Positions 5,333 to 6,059 of a DNA stretch of 6,059 nt are shown in pieces. Numbering within the stretch: position 1 is the stretch's first letter; each line of letters starts with the position of its first letter. The notes under the pieces were generated by a model. The model had not been told where the DNA came from. It made no database searches and saw only the letters and a program-made list of their open reading frames with translations. The stretch lies in the NCBI GenBank assembly GCA_016287555.1, contig JAEFAK010000114.1, positions 1 through 6,059 of the forward strand, given 5' to 3'. A program made the position numbers and the translations under genes. The DNA is from Oscillospiraceae bacterium (lineage in GTDB: Bacteria > Bacillota > Clostridia > Oscillospirales > Oscillospiraceae).

Positions 5333-5692
5333 ATGGATAAAAAGCTTCAGGATTCGGAAATAAAGGTAATGAACGTCATATGGCGCGAGGGAGAGGTGAC
5401 GGCAAAGCGCGTCGCCGAGATACTCGGCGCGGAGACGGGCTGGAACGTCAACACGACCTACACGCTCATAAAGCGCTGCATCGAAAAAGGCGCCGTCGAG
5501 CGTATCGAGCCGAACTTCACCTGCCGCGCCATCGTCAAAAAGGAGGACGTGCAGCGCGCGGAGGCCGAGACGCTCCTCGACAAGCTCTTTGACGGCTCCG
5601 CGGACAAGCTTTTCGCCGCCCTGCTCGGCAGCGAGCGCCTCTCCCCCGAGGAGATCGCGAAGCTGCGCAGCATGATAGACGGCACGGAATAA
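5333..5692 (+). CDS. BlaI/MecI/CopY-family transcriptional repressor
   Basis: A 119-residue protein, the usual size for BlaI/MecI. It begins DSEIKVMNVIWREGEVTAKRVAEIL, the typical first half of the N-terminal winged helix. The recognition-helix segment WNVNTTYTLIKRCIEKG is at 37-53 and the wing region to about 70. The C-terminal half (72-119) is a helical dimerisation region with DKLFAALL at 91-98, near where the known family members are cleaved by their sensor protease. Cytoplasmic and DNA-binding, it probably represses its own operon through the two dyads in its promoter. AGGAGG (5320-5325) sits seven bases before the ATG. The TAA stop overlaps the ribosome site of the M56 gene. No beta-lactamase or copper gene is visible, so the inducing signal is unknown. 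Confidence 0.93.
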   Translation: MDKKLQDSEIKVMNVIWREGEVTAKRVAEILGAETGWNVNTTYTLIKRCIEKGAVERIEPNFTCRAIVKKEDVQRAEAETLLDKLFDGSADKLFAALLGSERLSPEEIAKLRSMIDGTE

Positions 5693-5702
5693 GGAGGCGG
5701 AC

Positions 5703-6059
5703 ATGCATTTTCTGCAAATGACGCTGACGGGCGCGGCGCTCATCATCGTCGTCGCCCTGATAAGGCTCGCCTTCGGCAGGGTCCTGCCGAGGCGCGTCCT
5801 CGTGCTGCTCTGGGGGATAGTTCTGCTGCGTCTCATCGTGCCCTTTCCCTCTCTGCTGGGCGTCGCGCTGCCGCAGAGGGCGGCGGCCGAGCCGGAGCCG
5901 ACGGCCTACGAATATACCCTGCCCGCGCCGACGGCGCAGAGCGGGCCCGTCTCCGTGACGGTCCCCTACGTCCCGGCGCAGGAGCCCGTCTATACAGCCG
6001 CTCCGACCGCGCCGAACGCGCCGGCAATGCCCGCGGTCACGGCCGCGCCGGCCGTACCC
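5703..6059 (+). CDS. M56 (BlaR1/MecR1-like) membrane sensor peptidase, N-terminal part
   Basis: The 119 visible residues start with ATG at 5703, eleven bases after the BlaI-family stop. AAGGAGG (5691-5697) shares bases with that stop codon. Two hydrophobic segments are clear: about 8-24 (TGAALIIVVALIRLAF) and about 32-55 (VLVLLWGIVLLRLIVPF...). The short basic link GRVLPRR between them and the LLWGIVLLRLIVPF pattern are typical of the M56 N-terminus. From about 57 to the edge the chain is rich in Pro, Ala and Thr, with repeated short A-P-T units. The HExxH zinc-protease site, which would lie further downstream, is outside the window, so activity cannot be judged. In characterised pairs this protein senses a signal outside the membrane and triggers cleavage of the repressor. 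Confidence 0.82.
   Translation, partial: MHFLQMTLTGAALIIVVALIRLAFGRVLPRRVLVLLWGIVLLRLIVPFPSLLGVALPQRAAAEPEPTAYEYTLPAPTAQSGPVSVTVPYVPAQEPVYTAAPTAPNAPAMPAVTAAPAVP

Noticed and set aside
5180..5836. A 218-codon minus-strand frame across the BlaI-family gene
   Set aside because: It runs antisense to the winged-helix gene and through its promoter dyads and terminator, and it shows no protein motif.
1..6059. CRISPR array, tRNA, rRNA, insertion sequence or phage elements
   Set aside because: No regularly spaced repeats, cloverleaf-like segment, transposase motif or terminal inverted repeats were found by eye.

Overview
The window is GC-rich bacterial DNA. It most likely comes from an anaerobic Clostridia-type member of the Bacillota, probably an acetogen or a gut relative that uses Wood-Ljungdahl C1 chemistry. 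This is inferred from gene content: a MetF/MetV/RnfC2-type methylenetetrahydrofolate reductase set, a BlaI/M56 pair, strong AGGAGG-type ribosome binding sites and consensus housekeeping promoters. The sequence alone does not identify the species.

Layout: five genes run leftward on the minus strand and two run rightward on the plus strand. The divergent point is a 342-base intergenic region (4991-5332). The leftward central operon is rnfC2 (3026-4990), metV (2406-3026) and metF (1494-2372). It starts at an extended -10 promoter near 5100-5129 and ends at a strong hairpin terminator (1448-1482). The second leftward unit, from a near-consensus promoter (1376-1404), carries a short-chain dehydrogenase/reductase (469-1263) and a 3-hydroxyacyl-CoA dehydrogenase cut by the left edge (1-440). 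The rightward unit is a BlaI/MecI-family repressor (5333-5692) followed by the N-terminus of an M56 (BlaR1-like) membrane protein cut by the right edge (5703-6059). Two perfect BlaI-type dyads sit on its promoter.

How they work together: MetF is the flavin-dependent TIM-barrel reductase that converts methylene-THF to methyl-THF. MetV is its Cys-rich iron-sulfur/zinc partner. RnfC2 fuses a second MetV-like domain to an RnfC-like NADH/FMN and 2x[4Fe-4S] module, which would bring electrons from NADH to MetF. The SDR and acyl-CoA dehydrogenase pair suggests a separate NAD(P)-linked oxidation of a hydroxy or hydroxyacyl-CoA substrate that cannot be named here. The BlaI/M56 pair looks like an autoregulated protease-relieved repressor circuit, and its targets are not visible.

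Points most worth a second look: the paired MetV-like domains sharing 12 cysteines and a 53-base near-identical DNA block; similarly placed palindromes about 58 bases upstream of the predicted starts of both leftward transcripts; an orphan plus-strand terminator upstream of the BlaI promoter that may end a small RNA; and altered active-site motifs in the SDR. I do not see a wholly new multi-gene system. The central operon resembles the known Acetobacterium-type arrangement.
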